DNA of 64,000 nt, taken from positions 46,014 through 110,013 of the forward strand of contig JBMYTN010000011.1 of assembly GCA_049604415.1 (NCBI GenBank), in the 5' to 3' direction. Position numbers and translations under genes: made by a program. The notes under the pieces were generated by a model. The model was not told where the DNA came from. It saw only the letters and a program-made list of their open reading frames with translations, and made no database searches. The DNA is from JBMYTN01 sp049604415. Lineage in GTDB: Bacteria > Pseudomonadota > Alphaproteobacteria > Rhodospirillales > Rhodospirillaceae. This document shows positions 38,648 through 46,877 of this stretch, one piece after another (within the stretch, counting starts at the first letter, position 1; every line of letters starts with the position of its first letter).

Positions 38648-39412
38648 CCTGCACCCGCTGCCGCTGACGCGCCGCCTGTTCCATCTTGCGCCGGATCTGC
38701 TTACGCTGGATGTCTCCCGCAACGGCTTCCAAGGTACGGATGTCTTCGGAAATCCTTTGGTTCATGGTAATGCCCATTGCTTCGCTCATTGCCTTCACTG
38801 CCGTGAAATCCAGCCCCGTGGGCATTCCTTCGGAAAACCGCCACTGCCCTTGAACGGCGACCCATAAGCGCCAAACCGGCAGGTTGCGGCGCCAAAGCTG
38901 AAACGTGGACTTGCCTTTGGCTCGGGCGGTGGCGCGCTCGATGACGTCAGCCGGTGCGCCGAAAGCTGTCAGGTCATCGACCGTTTCGTGCCGGTCTACT
39001 TCAGACGACCCGTCGTCTAGCGCGACCTGGACCGCCTCAATCAGTTTTTTCGCCGCCCCCCGTGGGCCGCTTCCACATAGGCAGTGTTCAGGGCCGCGAA
39101 CACGTAGGGAATGTCCAGCAACGCCTCCAGCCTTTCGTCTTTGAATGGGATTTCGTTTTCGTTTTCATCGACCACGCCGGACCAACCAACGACGGCGCGT
39201 CGCAGCAGCTCCCGGCTGGCATCATCGATCGCCACCGCATAAACATCGTTCTCCGCCGCGACCCGCGCTTGGTCGACGATGGCCTTGGTCTCGGACAGGC
39301 CAAGAAGATGAAAAGTGACCTGGAAGCTGTGGGTTTTGCTCTTCCCATCGACAGGGACCGAAACCTTCACCGGCCAAGTGACCTTGCGCTCTTCCGTCAA
39401 TTGAAACGCCAT
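38637..39412 (-). CDS. Tail assembly chaperone G-T fusion made by -1 frameshift
   Basis: After AAA-AAC at the end of the short chaperone, the -1 frame stays open for another 135 codons with coherent sequence (KKLIEAVQVALDDGSSEVDR, FQLWRRNLPVWRLWVAVQG, then a basic helical tail RKQIRRKMEQAARQRQR). A slip at 39044-39050 gives a 258-residue product, equivalent to lambda gpGT, which escorts the tape measure. The extension overlaps the tape measure start by 11 bases. No separate start codon with a ribosome site is seen at the top of the extension. Confidence 0.75.
39041..39412 (-). CDS. Tail assembly chaperone, short form
   Basis: A 123-residue protein between the tail tube and the tape measure, as expected for a G-type chaperone. 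It starts MAFQLTEERKVTWPVKVSVP and is a beta then helix domain, ending GGRRKN. The last two codons AAA AAC form a slippery site directly before the TGA. Confidence 0.8.
   Translation of the reverse strand: MAFQLTEERKVTWPVKVSVPVDGKSKTHSFQVTFHLLGLSETKAIVDQARVAAENDVYAVAIDDASRELLRRAVVGWSGVVDENENEIPFKDERLEALLDIPYVFAALNTAYVEAAHGGRRKN
39044..39050 (-). promoter_or_regulatory. -1 ribosomal slippery heptamer A AAA AAC
   Basis: On the minus strand the zero-frame codons are CGA AAA AAC TGA, so A-AAA-AAC sits in the correct phase and abuts the stop codon. A short inverted repeat AGACGAC/GTCGTCT follows about 25 bases downstream (about 39,003-39,018). Confidence 0.8.
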
Positions 39413-39424
39413 GATTTTGCCTCC

Positions 39425-40351
39425 TTATCTGACGGTTATTGTCAATTCGTCGTCGCCAGAGACCGGCTTGATGGCGAGATCCATTTGCAGGGTTGTAATC
39501 CCCTGATCCTCCCCATAAGACGGATTGCTGACCTGCGCGTTCGGGATGTCCAGTTGGACAATGTTTCCGGGCGACGTCCCGTGAACGAACTGAATAGCCC
39601 CACCGGCGGCGGCCCTCGCGGCGGCGAATGCATCCCAAGTGGCCAGGGGCGGCGCATCCACCACCAAACGGCCTGTCGATTGCCGATCTGTGCGGTTCAC
39701 ACCCTCTGAGTTGACCCGATCACGGTAAGCGATCGTGTTGCCCAGATCCGTCGATAGCGACTGCAGCACCAGGGACTGACCAAAGGCGGAAAACTGGCTG
39801 TTGACATCGCCCACAGCGGGCGTTGCCTGGAAAGCTGAGAAATCCGGTATAGGCAAGGCCGCCGCTGTAGGCGTCACCCAGACCCCCGTGAACGTGAACG
39901 AGAAAACAGGCAGGCCCTCGGAATTTGTGTCTAACGACCATGTCCCCCGGGAACCGACGGCCGCATGCAGCGTGCCCGCGACATTGACATAAAATGTCAA
40001 CGAGTCACCGGCCTCGGAATGCGGGCCGTAAACCACATCAACACCGGCGTTGACGGTTTCGTTCATCCCGCAGCCCAACAAAAGGGGCGCATAGGCCGGG
40101 GCGGTTCCAGCCGTCCCAGACCCCGCCATTTCGACAGCGAAAGTCATGCGGACATGCACCCCGGTTGGGATCGTCCCTTGATGGCCCATCGACGCCGTGA
40201 TCAGGTTTCGATCCACCGCATTGTTGGCGAAGGGCTCAATCGTCAGGTTACTGACCTGGATTGCGTTAGCGGCACCAGTGGGAACCGCATCGGTCTTCTC
40301 TGTGGCCTCCGTCTTAGCCAGCAGGACACGGTTTCGGTAATAGAGCGGCAT
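39425..40351 (-). CDS. Tail tube protein
   Basis: A 308-residue protein of the siphovirus tail tube type: MPLYYRNRVLLAKTEATEKTDAVPTGAANAIQVSNLTIEPF is characteristic of B3/D3112-like phages, as are TFAVEMAGSGTAGTAPAYAPLLLGCG and FSFTFTGVWVTPTAAALP. Its place just before the chaperone pair supports the call. No contractile sheath gene precedes it, so the tail is non-contractile. Confidence 0.8.
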   Translation of the reverse strand: MPLYYRNRVLLAKTEATEKTDAVPTGAANAIQVSNLTIEPFANNAVDRNLITASMGHQGTIPTGVHVRMTFAVEMAGSGTAGTAPAYAPLLLGCGMNETVNAGVDVVYGPHSEAGDSLTFYVNVAGTLHAAVGSRGTWSLDTNSEGLPVFSFTFTGVWVTPTAAALPIPDFSAFQATPAVGDVNSQFSAFGQSLVLQSLSTDLGNTIAYRDRVNSEGVNRTDRQSTGRLVVDAPPLATWDAFAAARAAAGGAIQFVHGTSPGNIVQLDIPNAQVSNPSYGEDQGITTLQMDLAIKPVSGDDELTITVR

Positions 40352-40353
40352 AA

Positions 40354-40551
40354 TCAGGCTCCTTCTTCTGACTTCGGCACCGGATCAGCGGCGGCGGGCT
40401 TCGATTTGCGCAGCAGTTTTGTGCCGGCGTTTTTGTTGAGCGCGGCGGACGCGTCAGAGGCCGGACGCGTCCCCGCGTCGATCTGACGCAGCCCATCGGC
40501 GTCACGAACAAAGCGACCAGCGCTTTTTGGGCGATCCGGTTGGTTGTTCAC
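40354..40551 (-). CDS. Small basic phage protein, possibly gp38/DUF2635-like
   Basis: A 65-residue, highly basic, probably disordered protein between the tail terminator and tail tube genes, overlapping the former by four bases. RFVRDADGLRQIDAG weakly recalls DUF2635 (Mu gp38), which occupies the same position. The match is too short for certainty. Confidence 0.45.
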   Translation of the reverse strand: MNNQPDRPKSAGRFVRDADGLRQIDAGTRPASDASAALNKNAGTKLLRKSKPAAADPVPKSEEGA

Positions 40552-40976
40552 GCGTAACTCCTATGTTCTGAAACTCGGAAAATGTCCTGCCACCAAACTT
40601 GGCCGTCCCCGAGATCCACCAGACTTCCGGTACCGAAGAAGACAGCCCCCCGCTCCGGAGATGGTTGCCAACCGATCAAAGCCGGATGGATGGATTGCTT
40701 ACGCAGCCGGTTCAGTTCCGCCTCAACGCGCGATCCTGAAGGGTCATTGGCGCTGGACAGCACCAATGACACCGCGACGCGCTCTTCCACCGTTTGCCGG
40801 TTGTCGTTGATTGACCTGCCCCTGCCTTCGCCTTGTTCCGCCAGAAGCGCCACAAAGACAGCCGGGCAGTTCACCTGCTTGGCGACGCGATCAAGATCCA
40901 ATTGCAATTGAACGGCTTTCAGATCCGGAACCCGTTCTTTTAGGCGGGCTTGCACAAGGGCGGCCAAACTGGTCAT
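40548..40976 (-). CDS. Mu gp37-like tail terminator protein
   Basis: A 142-residue protein with an N-terminal helix MTSLAALVQARLKERVPDL and a beta-rich body (AVFVALLAEQ, ERVAVSLVLSS, WWQDIFRVSEHR). This pattern and its place after the G-like virion morphogenesis gene match Mu gp37-type tail completion proteins. It overlaps that gene by four bases. Confidence 0.68.
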   Translation of the reverse strand: MTSLAALVQARLKERVPDLKAVQLQLDLDRVAKQVNCPAVFVALLAEQGEGRGRSINDNRQTVEERVAVSLVLSSANDPSGSRVEAELNRLRKQSIHPALIGWQPSPERGAVFFGTGSLVDLGDGQVWWQDIFRVSEHRSYA

Positions 40977-41512
40977 GCGGCAGCCCCCCGCAGATGACCG
41001 GCTAAGATGTCGAGGATTTCCGCCTCATCCACATCATCGACGCCCAAATAGGGCCGGGCGGACATTTCAATTTCATAGGCCCCCACCGCATGGTCAGAAG
41101 CAAAGTTGGACTTCCCCCGCTTCACAAAACGCGTTCCAAGCAGCCCGGTTCTGGCGTTAAGGCGGCGATAAATGGTTTGAGTCCGGGCCTCGCGTTTGAT
41201 CGTGCCGCCAAATTGGTGGATTGCGGCATACACAAGATTGGTGCCCCATTGCAGCACCCGCCCCAAGACGCGATAGGTCAAGCTGTCCCGCAAATGCCCT
41301 TGATCAACAAGGGTTTGACCGCCTTGCTTTTTGGCCCGCTTAGATGGCTCCCATGGCTTTCCGCCGGGACCCACGTTGGTCTCAAACCGCCGTTGAGAAC
41401 TGCCCACCATGGCCATGCCAATGTCATCCATGGCATCGACAACGCGCCCCGGCCCTTGGGTGATCAAGCGCCGCAACCGCGCATCATCTATGGTAACTGC
41501 AGCCCCGGCCAT
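40973..41512 (-). CDS. Phage virion morphogenesis protein (Mu gpG-like)
   Basis: A 179-residue protein. MVGSSQRRFETNVGPGGKPWEPSKRAKKQGGQTLVDQGHLRDSLTYRV is the signature of the phage virion morphogenesis family. It is followed by VYAAIHQFGGTIK and a C-terminal RPYLGVDDVDEAEIL. In Mu the G protein takes part in head-tail joining. It overlaps the DUF1320 gene by one base. Confidence 0.85.
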   Translation of the reverse strand: MAGAAVTIDDARLRRLITQGPGRVVDAMDDIGMAMVGSSQRRFETNVGPGGKPWEPSKRAKKQGGQTLVDQGHLRDSLTYRVLGRVLQWGTNLVYAAIHQFGGTIKREARTQTIYRRLNARTGLLGTRFVKRGKSNFASDHAVGAYEIEMSARPYLGVDDVDEAEILDILAGHLRGAAA

Positions 41513-41943
41513 CAGCGGTATCCCGCCAACGCGTCGGACGTGAACACGCGTACCCCGGGGGAAAACCGCACGCCGCCCCCGGTACTGGCACCCGAGCCTT
41601 TCGAAGCCTCTTCCGCATCCAAATGCATCGTGCCATCGCTCAGCTTGGCCAGTTGCGCCCGGGCAGTCTTGGCACGATCCACCACAGTTTCGCTTGGCTG
41701 ATTGTCATACAGCGCATAGCGCGCCAAGTCGCAGGCGATATCCTTCAGCAGCGGTTGTGGGGATGCGATCGGCAGCCTGTAGCGGACCCGTAAGGCCGCA
41801 TCGATCTCAGCGGCAGCAGAGCCCAAGGCGGCGTTCAAGACAGCGTCATCGATCTCCGCGCCAGCACTTCTATCGGTGATCAGCGCCAGCTCAGTGGCAC
41901 CGAATTTGACTTCCATGTCAGACCTGGTGGCATATGCGGTCAT
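41512..41943 (-). CDS. DUF1320 (Mu gp36-like) neck protein
   Basis: A 143-residue protein beginning MTAYATRSDMEVKFGATELALITDR and containing EIDAALRVRYRLPI and DIACDLARYALYD, the DUF1320 pattern. It is a probable head-tail adaptor. GAGGGCAAGTAA precedes the start at 41943. Confidence 0.85.
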   Translation of the reverse strand: MTAYATRSDMEVKFGATELALITDRSAGAEIDDAVLNAALGSAAAEIDAALRVRYRLPIASPQPLLKDIACDLARYALYDNQPSETVVDRAKTARAQLAKLSDGTMHLDAEEASKGSGASTGGGVRFSPGVRVFTSDALAGYR

Positions 41944-42297
41944 TTACTTGCCCTCAATGGCCGGGCGCTTCGGCAGCCCCCTTGGTGACACAATCCCGAT
42001 AGGGGCGGTCTCTCCCGCCCGTCACGGTCACATCTCCACCGTCCCAGCCCAATTCACGTCAGGCACGCCGCTCACGATCTACTCAGTGGTTTTTGCTAAT
42101 TTCCAAAGGCATCCAACCCTTGAAACACCACCGTCTCATCAACCGTTCGCGCTAGGAATCCTGCCATCCCCGCCGCTGCCCCCCAGGCTTGGGCGCGACC
42201 AAGCCTGGGGGGACTTCGGTTGGGCTAACAGCAAATCGTCGCGCCAATTGTGCTGATCACAGCCCGCTCTGGGGGGGGGTGGTATTCCGTTGTTTCG
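41944..42297 (-). other. 354-base gap with a strong hairpin and a tiny ORF
   Basis: There is no clear gene. A perfect 14-bp stem, CCCCCCAGGCTTGG (42179-42192) with its complement (42199-42212) around a GCGCGA loop, dominates the region. It is not followed by a T-tract on the minus strand, so it may stabilise or process the capsid messenger rather than terminate it. A 32-codon frame with TTG start (41954-42052, ending DCVTKGAAEAPGH) lies upstream of the DUF1320 gene. I cannot tell whether it is translated. Confidence 0.4.
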
Positions 42298-42663
42298 TTA
42301 CCCGTACATCGAACGCATTTCTTCCTTGATGCGCAGCCAAGCCGCATCGCGCTCATCTTTGCCAACAGGGCGCTTCAGCGCAGCGGATAAGGCGTCCACG
42401 CTCGGAAAGCCCGCCTTGGTCCAAAGACTGTCGTCCTGTTGATTAAGGGCCAAAATCGCATTAATCAGCGCGGCGTCGGCTTCCTCTGCGGGGGCTTCCT
42501 CTGCGAGGACTTCTTCAACCCGATCGGCTTCCCTTACGCACTCGACATCGGCTTCGACCGGAGTGCCGATGCCTTCCGCGACCAGGGCGGCAATATCCTT
42601 ATCCGGACCCTCAACCCGCCACCCAGCCGGGATCTTTGTCGGCTGATCCAAAACCACTTTCAC
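42298..42663 (-). CDS. Small phage head-region protein
   Basis: A 121-residue protein after the major capsid gene. The N-terminal MKVVLDQPTKIPAGWRVEGP, an acidic middle and a C-terminal helical LNQQDDSLWTKAGFPSVDALSAALKRPVGKDERDAAW are visible. The C-terminal part resembles motifs in small head-completion proteins, but no family can be named with confidence. It is probably a neck or head accessory protein by position. Confidence 0.5.
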   Translation of the reverse strand: MKVVLDQPTKIPAGWRVEGPDKDIAALVAEGIGTPVEADVECVREADRVEEVLAEEAPAEEADAALINAILALNQQDDSLWTKAGFPSVDALSAALKRPVGKDERDAAWLRIKEEMRSMYG

Positions 42664-42675
42664 GGACCGCCCTCC

Positions 42676-43617
42676 TTATTTCGGGTTTTGGAACAGGAAA
42701 CCCGCGACCATTCCGGTCAGCTGCGGCGTCCGCTCGTTGGTGACGCCGTAAATCCAGCTCTTGGCATTGTTGTCGTAATACGGCACCTCCACCATCGGAT
42801 GGCCTTCCATGGTGTAGGTGTAGCCGTAGGAGGGCTCTTCCATTTGCGGCGATGGATTCTGCGACACATAGGCCAGCACCGCGTTGTTGCCCCAGACATC
42901 AGAAAACGCGTCATCCGCGCCCGCCGTGACCGCTTCCCCCACAACCACATTGGGCACCCCAATCACCTTGCTGAAGTGCTCAAGGCTGACAGGACCAACT
43001 TCGCCCGGCCCCCGGTCCGGATAAATCCGCGCCACGACTTGCGGGTTCAGTTCGGCGGAGGTCCAGGCGTCCGGAGAAAGCACAAGGGTGTTGGGACGCA
43101 AGCCAATGGTCTTCCGGATCGCCTCCTTGGCATTGGCGATGTCAGTCAGTGGCGTTCCCGTTGCAGCGGACCATTTCGTACCCCCGGCAAAGGCTTGCTT
43201 GTGATCAGCATCGTAATTGGCCGCATTGACTGCAATGGAGGCTTGTTCGCGTTCGAGCGAAAGCGCAATCACCTGCATGGTCAGACTGGTGGCCCGCATA
43301 CCCAAATCGATACCCGGACCACGGGACGCATCCCTCAACCGCTCACGCGGCACCGGCGCTTCCAGGGAATGCGGAAACACCGCATAAGGCTTACCTTCAT
43401 AGCCGAAACTGATCCGGCTGGTTGCACTACCGGGGGCCCGACCGGTATTGTACTCCCGGAAGGCCTCCTTGCCGAACTCCAGCACCCGCCCCCCGGCAAC
43501 CGATACCGGGGCCCGGGGAAAGAGGTAATGCCCGACCAACCCGGCCTGACGATAGCCTTGGACGTGAGTGGTCAGGATCGGATCGACAACGCGGGTCTGG
43601 CCAAGCGTCTGACTCAT
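42676..43617 (-). CDS. Major capsid protein
   Basis: A 313-residue protein after the decoration-like gene. VVDPILTTHVQGYRQAGLVGHYLFPRAPVSVAGGRVLEFGKEAF is typical of Mu/B3-type major head proteins, with TTIGLRPNTLVLSPDAW-like (KTIGLRPNTLVLSPDAWTSAELNP) in the middle and a C-terminal PYYDNNAKSWIYGVTNERTPQL. It forms the icosahedral shell of the HK97 fold by family. The expected order protease - decoration - capsid is kept. Confidence 0.82.
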   Translation of the reverse strand: MSQTLGQTRVVDPILTTHVQGYRQAGLVGHYLFPRAPVSVAGGRVLEFGKEAFREYNTGRAPGSATSRISFGYEGKPYAVFPHSLEAPVPRERLRDASRGPGIDLGMRATSLTMQVIALSLEREQASIAVNAANYDADHKQAFAGGTKWSAATGTPLTDIANAKEAIRKTIGLRPNTLVLSPDAWTSAELNPQVVARIYPDRGPGEVGPVSLEHFSKVIGVPNVVVGEAVTAGADDAFSDVWGNNAVLAYVSQNPSPQMEEPSYGYTYTMEGHPMVEVPYYDNNAKSWIYGVTNERTPQLTGMVAGFLFQNPK

Positions 43618-43643
43618 GGAAACAACTCCCGTTGAAATGCGGA

Positions 43644-44054
43644 TTACCGCAGCTGGACTTCGATCAACTGATCAGCGGCGGAAGCGGCCTCAAGCGCATC
43701 GGCGAAGACGAATTCCGGCAAATCTGCACCGGTCAAAATCGCGCCGTCAGCGGCGGTTGAGGTGACCGGCGTGGCGCCTGCGGCAATCCCAAGAACGCCA
43801 GCGGGAACCGCCCGACCCTGATTGTCGACAACCAGGCTATCGCCAACAGCCACCGCCGCGCCGGTCTGAACAATGGTTGACCCCACGACATCGACGGCCA
43901 AGTGTTCGCCGATGGCGGCGATGGTGGTAGCCACACCGCGCACTTTTTGCCCAGCCACCGAGGCTTGCGCCCCATCAAAGCCCACAGCCCGATAAATGGC
44001 GACGGCGCCGGTCGTTTGGATCGTGGCGGTATGGATCGAATGCTTTTGCGGCAT
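43644..44054 (-). CDS. Capsid decoration/cement-like protein (DUF2190-like)
   Basis: A 136-residue beta-rich protein between protease and capsid genes. GQKVRGVATTIAAIGEHLAVDVVGSTIVQTGAAVAVGDSLVVDNQGRAVPAG with a C-terminal AAADQLIEVQLR-like end follows the DUF2190 capsid cement pattern. It would bind and stabilise the shell. Confidence 0.68.
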   Translation of the reverse strand: MPQKHSIHTATIQTTGAVAIYRAVGFDGAQASVAGQKVRGVATTIAAIGEHLAVDVVGSTIVQTGAAVAVGDSLVVDNQGRAVPAGVLGIAAGATPVTSTAADGAILTGADLPEFVFADALEAASAADQLIEVQLR

Positions 44055-44066
44055 GACATCTCCCCC

Positions 44067-45080
44067 TTATTTGATCCCGCAGGCCACCACAGCCTGGGAC
44101 AAAGTGGCACCAGGATGCGCGGCCATATAGGCCTGTATCCGGGCATGGTCGGATAGCGCGCCGGGGCTGACGGTGAACCCGGGCGGACATGCGAAATCAA
44201 CGGGACGCGAGGTATCTTCAGCCCCGGCAATTTCACCGAATTCGACAACTTTGGGCAGGCCCGCGACCCACTTCCGGAACCACTGCCGGGGGGTTTGCGC
44301 CGCATCACCTTCACCGAAGCAAACCGCGTCCGCTTCCAAGCTTTCCATGAACGCGACCATCCCATCCTTATCGCAGGGACGAACGGCACCATCGGCGATC
44401 GCCTGCTCAACAAAGGCCGCATCTTCAGCCCTGCGAGCACCGGCCTCCCGTTCAGCAAAGTTGACCTCACGGGCCTCCAAGGCTTGAAGGCGCGCGGTCA
44501 ATTCCGCTTCGCGACGGGCAAGGGCGTCCAAATCCGCCCCGCTGCGAGCATGGGAATCACCGGTACCGGTCGCATTTGTCGCGCCGGCGCCGGGCGTGTC
44601 GTCGGGCATCTCATCCTCCTGAGGGTCTTCAGCGAATTCCACCGTCAGAATGAGGCCCTCATCGTCACCCTCCGCAAAGCTCACCGGACGCAAGCCCTTC
44701 ACCGCAGGCGGCATCGCCCCCAGAAACCCGACATGCCGCAGGTACCAGACCCCAGGAACCGGATTATTGGGATGATCGGGACGATAGAAACTTGCAGAGA
44801 CCTTCTTGCGCGCCCCGCTTTTCACATCCTCGGCAAAACTGGCCTCAACTTGATGGCCATCAGCCTCAAGATCGCCGCCATTGACCACCCGCAGTTTTTT
44901 GACCCAGCCATAGGCCGGAGCATTGTCCTTCGGGTGACCAATCACCAAGGGAGCTTCATGCAAGGTGACATCATAAGCCGCCGCTGACGCCCGCAAGTCA
45001 TCGGGCGTAAACGTCAAAACCTCACCAGCATGGCTGGTACGGGTCCCGGCTTTAAAGATGTGCAACGCAGATAGATCCAT
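44067..45080 (-). CDS. Phage head protease/scaffold (Mu gpI-like)
   Basis: A 337-residue protein. The N-terminal half is protease-like (HIFKAGTRTSHAGEVLTFTPDDLRASAAAYD, APLVIGHPKDNAPAYGWVKKL, KKVSASFYRPD), with the conserved H in IGHPK and S in VSASFY. A coiled, Glu/Ala-rich scaffold follows (about residues 185-225). In Mu the I gene also encodes the internal scaffold. It is the first gene of the second late unit. ATG 45080 has a GAGG at proper spacing; ATG 45095 is an alternative. Confidence 0.75.
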   Translation of the reverse strand: MDLSALHIFKAGTRTSHAGEVLTFTPDDLRASAAAYDVTLHEAPLVIGHPKDNAPAYGWVKKLRVVNGGDLEADGHQVEASFAEDVKSGARKKVSASFYRPDHPNNPVPGVWYLRHVGFLGAMPPAVKGLRPVSFAEGDDEGLILTVEFAEDPQEDEMPDDTPGAGATNATGTGDSHARSGADLDALARREAELTARLQALEAREVNFAEREAGARRAEDAAFVEQAIADGAVRPCDKDGMVAFMESLEADAVCFGEGDAAQTPRQWFRKWVAGLPKVVEFGEIAGAEDTSRPVDFACPPGFTVSPGALSDHARIQAYMAAHPGATLSQAVVACGIK

Positions 45081-45551
45081 AACGGCCTCATTCATCGAAC
45101 GAGGAGGATCCTGACAGACGTTATCGGCCAAGTGCGGGGTGTCAAATGACACCCCGTAATCAATTTCTGCGATGACCACAAAGTAGCGCGATCAACTCAC
45201 CTTGGCCAGCCTTTCGCCAGAAACTGCGCAGGCACGCGCGAACCAATCCTCGAAGGGACCCCAGATGGGCCGCTAACGCGGGCTCTAACGCAGTCCACAG
45301 GATGTTGAGTAGGATGATGGCCAAAACGCCCACTATTGGCGTCCCCGGGCAAATTTGGTGCCCATCTTTCAAATAGCATAAAGTCTGTTGAGAGGCCCCA
45401 GATAACTGAACCCCGAAGCGCCGCATCGCTATTGTAGCGGCGCTTGAGCAAAACCGCATCTCAAGGTATAACAAATGTGCGTCGTATACCGAGGTCTCGG
45501 CAGGCCATCATAGGGCGACGCGACAAGCCCGGCGGACCGAGACGCCGGGCT
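45081..45551 (-). promoter_or_regulatory. Promoter region of the second late unit
   Basis: There is no convincing gene in these 471 bases. After the terminator at 45,525-45,552 come GGTATA/TATACC and CTTGAG/CTCAAG inverted repeats (about 45,450-45,490), then a palindrome at 45,134-45,156 and the protease start. A 104-codon open frame (45160-45474) has no family features or ribosome site and is not called. Confidence 0.5.
45134..45156. promoter_or_regulatory. Palindrome upstream of the second late unit (copy 2)
   Basis: Arms GCGGGGTGTCA and TGACACCCCG around AA. The identical 23 bases occur at 52,378-52,400 before the lysis unit. The minus-strand reading contains TTGACA, a -35 hexamer. No T-tract follows, so it is more likely an operator than a terminator. 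Confidence 0.6.
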
Positions 45552-45552
45552 T
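45525..45552 (-). terminator. Terminator after the first head unit
   Basis: Stem AAGCCCGGCG / CGCCGGGCTT with an 8-base loop, overlapping the stop codon of the F-like head gene. It separates the first and second late units. Confidence 0.6.
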
Positions 45553-46877
45553 TACTCTTGCCTGCGATAGATCAGCGCACCCACTCTTTGTTGTTCCAGC
45601 GCCATTGCCGAGGAAAACAATGTACGGCCCTCCCACCCCACGGGCGTCCATTCAAAGACCGACAATCCACCGATAACCGGCAATTCCAAAGCCCCCCCCG
45701 GCGCCGATGGCGTCAGTTGGAAGGCCCCTTCGAACCGACGAAGGTACCGGCGACGCAGCACGTGACGCTTTTTGACCTTGAACCAATCAAGCCAAATCTC
45801 GTCCGGATCCCGCAGAGCCTCCGCAAGAAATGGCAAGGTGCGGTGACGCCCATGCTTGCCAACTTTCCAGACCACAGCGTTGGGATCTAGCCTTTGCGCC
45901 TTGGCCGTCTTGGCGCGATCCAGGAATAGGCTATCATCAATGGCGATCATGTGCCCCGACGCGTCACGCACACCCCGGGGCTGTCCGATATCCGCCCCAA
46001 ACGGGGTTAAAAAAGCCCGGATATAGTCCTCGTCGCGCAGCCCATCGGGCAGCAGTTGCAGTTGCGGCGATACGGGTTGCGGCGCAGGCATTGGCGGTAC
46101 AACCAAAGGCTTGCGAGGCACCGATGGCGTCGGCAATGGACCGGATAGCGGCGGCGGCACGGCCCCATCGAGCCATGCTTGCCCGACGCTATAGCCAAAC
46201 CCTGTATCAATGCCCTCGGGCGTGTCCCAGACTTCGCTGCTCCCATCCGCCAAGGTCACTTGACGCGGTTCCATCCTGATCGCAGGAATCTTATCGTCTG
46301 GAGTCACTTGGTAGCCCATGCGCCGCATTTGCCGTTCTGTCAGGATTTCGAGCGTGCAACGGCAGAACCAGCCATTTGGCGGGCTGTGAGTAGACCAAAA
46401 TGGATGGTCTATCGGTAAAATCAAACCATCCCAAGCCAGATGCTCAGGCCGTGTACGGTCATCGCGGACGGCGACATAGCGCAGGAACAGCCCCCGGCCG
46501 GCCGCACGCTCCCGTTCCGCCAGACGACTGATCTGTTTCGCTCGACCAGCCGCGCGGGCCATGCGTAAATTCGTATCGTAGATGACCCGGGCACGCCACC
46601 GCTTGTTTTGCTTGGGCGTCCAGCCATGGCGATCGGTGATCGCGTCAAACGCCTTGCGGAAACCATCAAGCGTGGTGCCATCATTCAGGGCATTGACCAA
46701 GGCGCCATGGATGTCAGCCAGCAACCGGTCTTTCATCGCACCAGCGACAACAAACGACCGGGCATGGGCCCGCTCTTTAATGTCCGTCCATGCGCGCGAT
46801 GGTAAGTTCAGCTTCTGGCGTAAGAACTCGATGGCTTCACCAAACGGTACGCCTTCTAGCGTGATCGTTTCATCCAT
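45552..46877 (-). CDS. Mu F-like minor head protein with C-terminal PBECR2-type nuclease domain
   Basis: A 441-residue protein. The N-terminal ~220 residues are the phage Mu F/SPP1 gp7 head morphogenesis domain (VIYDTNLRMARAAGRAKQI, YVAVRDDRTRPEHLAWDGLILPIDHPFWSTHSPPNGWFCRCTLEIL, with the conserved CRC). After a proline-rich linker, the last ~150 residues (GHMIAIDDSLFLDRAKTAKA, DPDEIWLDWFKVKKRHVLRRRYLRRF, WEGRTLFSS) match the PBECR2 barnase/EndoU/RelE-like nuclease family. The second domain may be injected with DNA. The start at 46877 is uncertain; ATG 46898 is possible. Confidence 0.82.
   Translation of the reverse strand: MDETITLEGVPFGEAIEFLRQKLNLPSRAWTDIKERAHARSFVVAGAMKDRLLADIHGALVNALNDGTTLDGFRKAFDAITDRHGWTPKQNKRWRARVIYDTNLRMARAAGRAKQISRLAERERAAGRGLFLRYVAVRDDRTRPEHLAWDGLILPIDHPFWSTHSPPNGWFCRCTLEILTERQMRRMGYQVTPDDKIPAIRMEPRQVTLADGSSEVWDTPEGIDTGFGYSVGQAWLDGAVPPPLSGPLPTPSVPRKPLVVPPMPAPQPVSPQLQLLPDGLRDEDYIRAFLTPFGADIGQPRGVRDASGHMIAIDDSLFLDRAKTAKAQRLDPNAVVWKVGKHGRHRTLPFLAEALRDPDEIWLDWFKVKKRHVLRRRYLRRFEGAFQLTPSAPGGALELPVIGGLSVFEWTPVGWEGRTLFSSAMALEQQRVGALIYRRQE

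Noticed and set aside
45160..45474. 104-codon minus-strand frame in the gap before the protease gene
   Set aside because: It has no ribosome site or family features and overlaps the palindrome and promoter-like repeats; the region reads better as regulatory.
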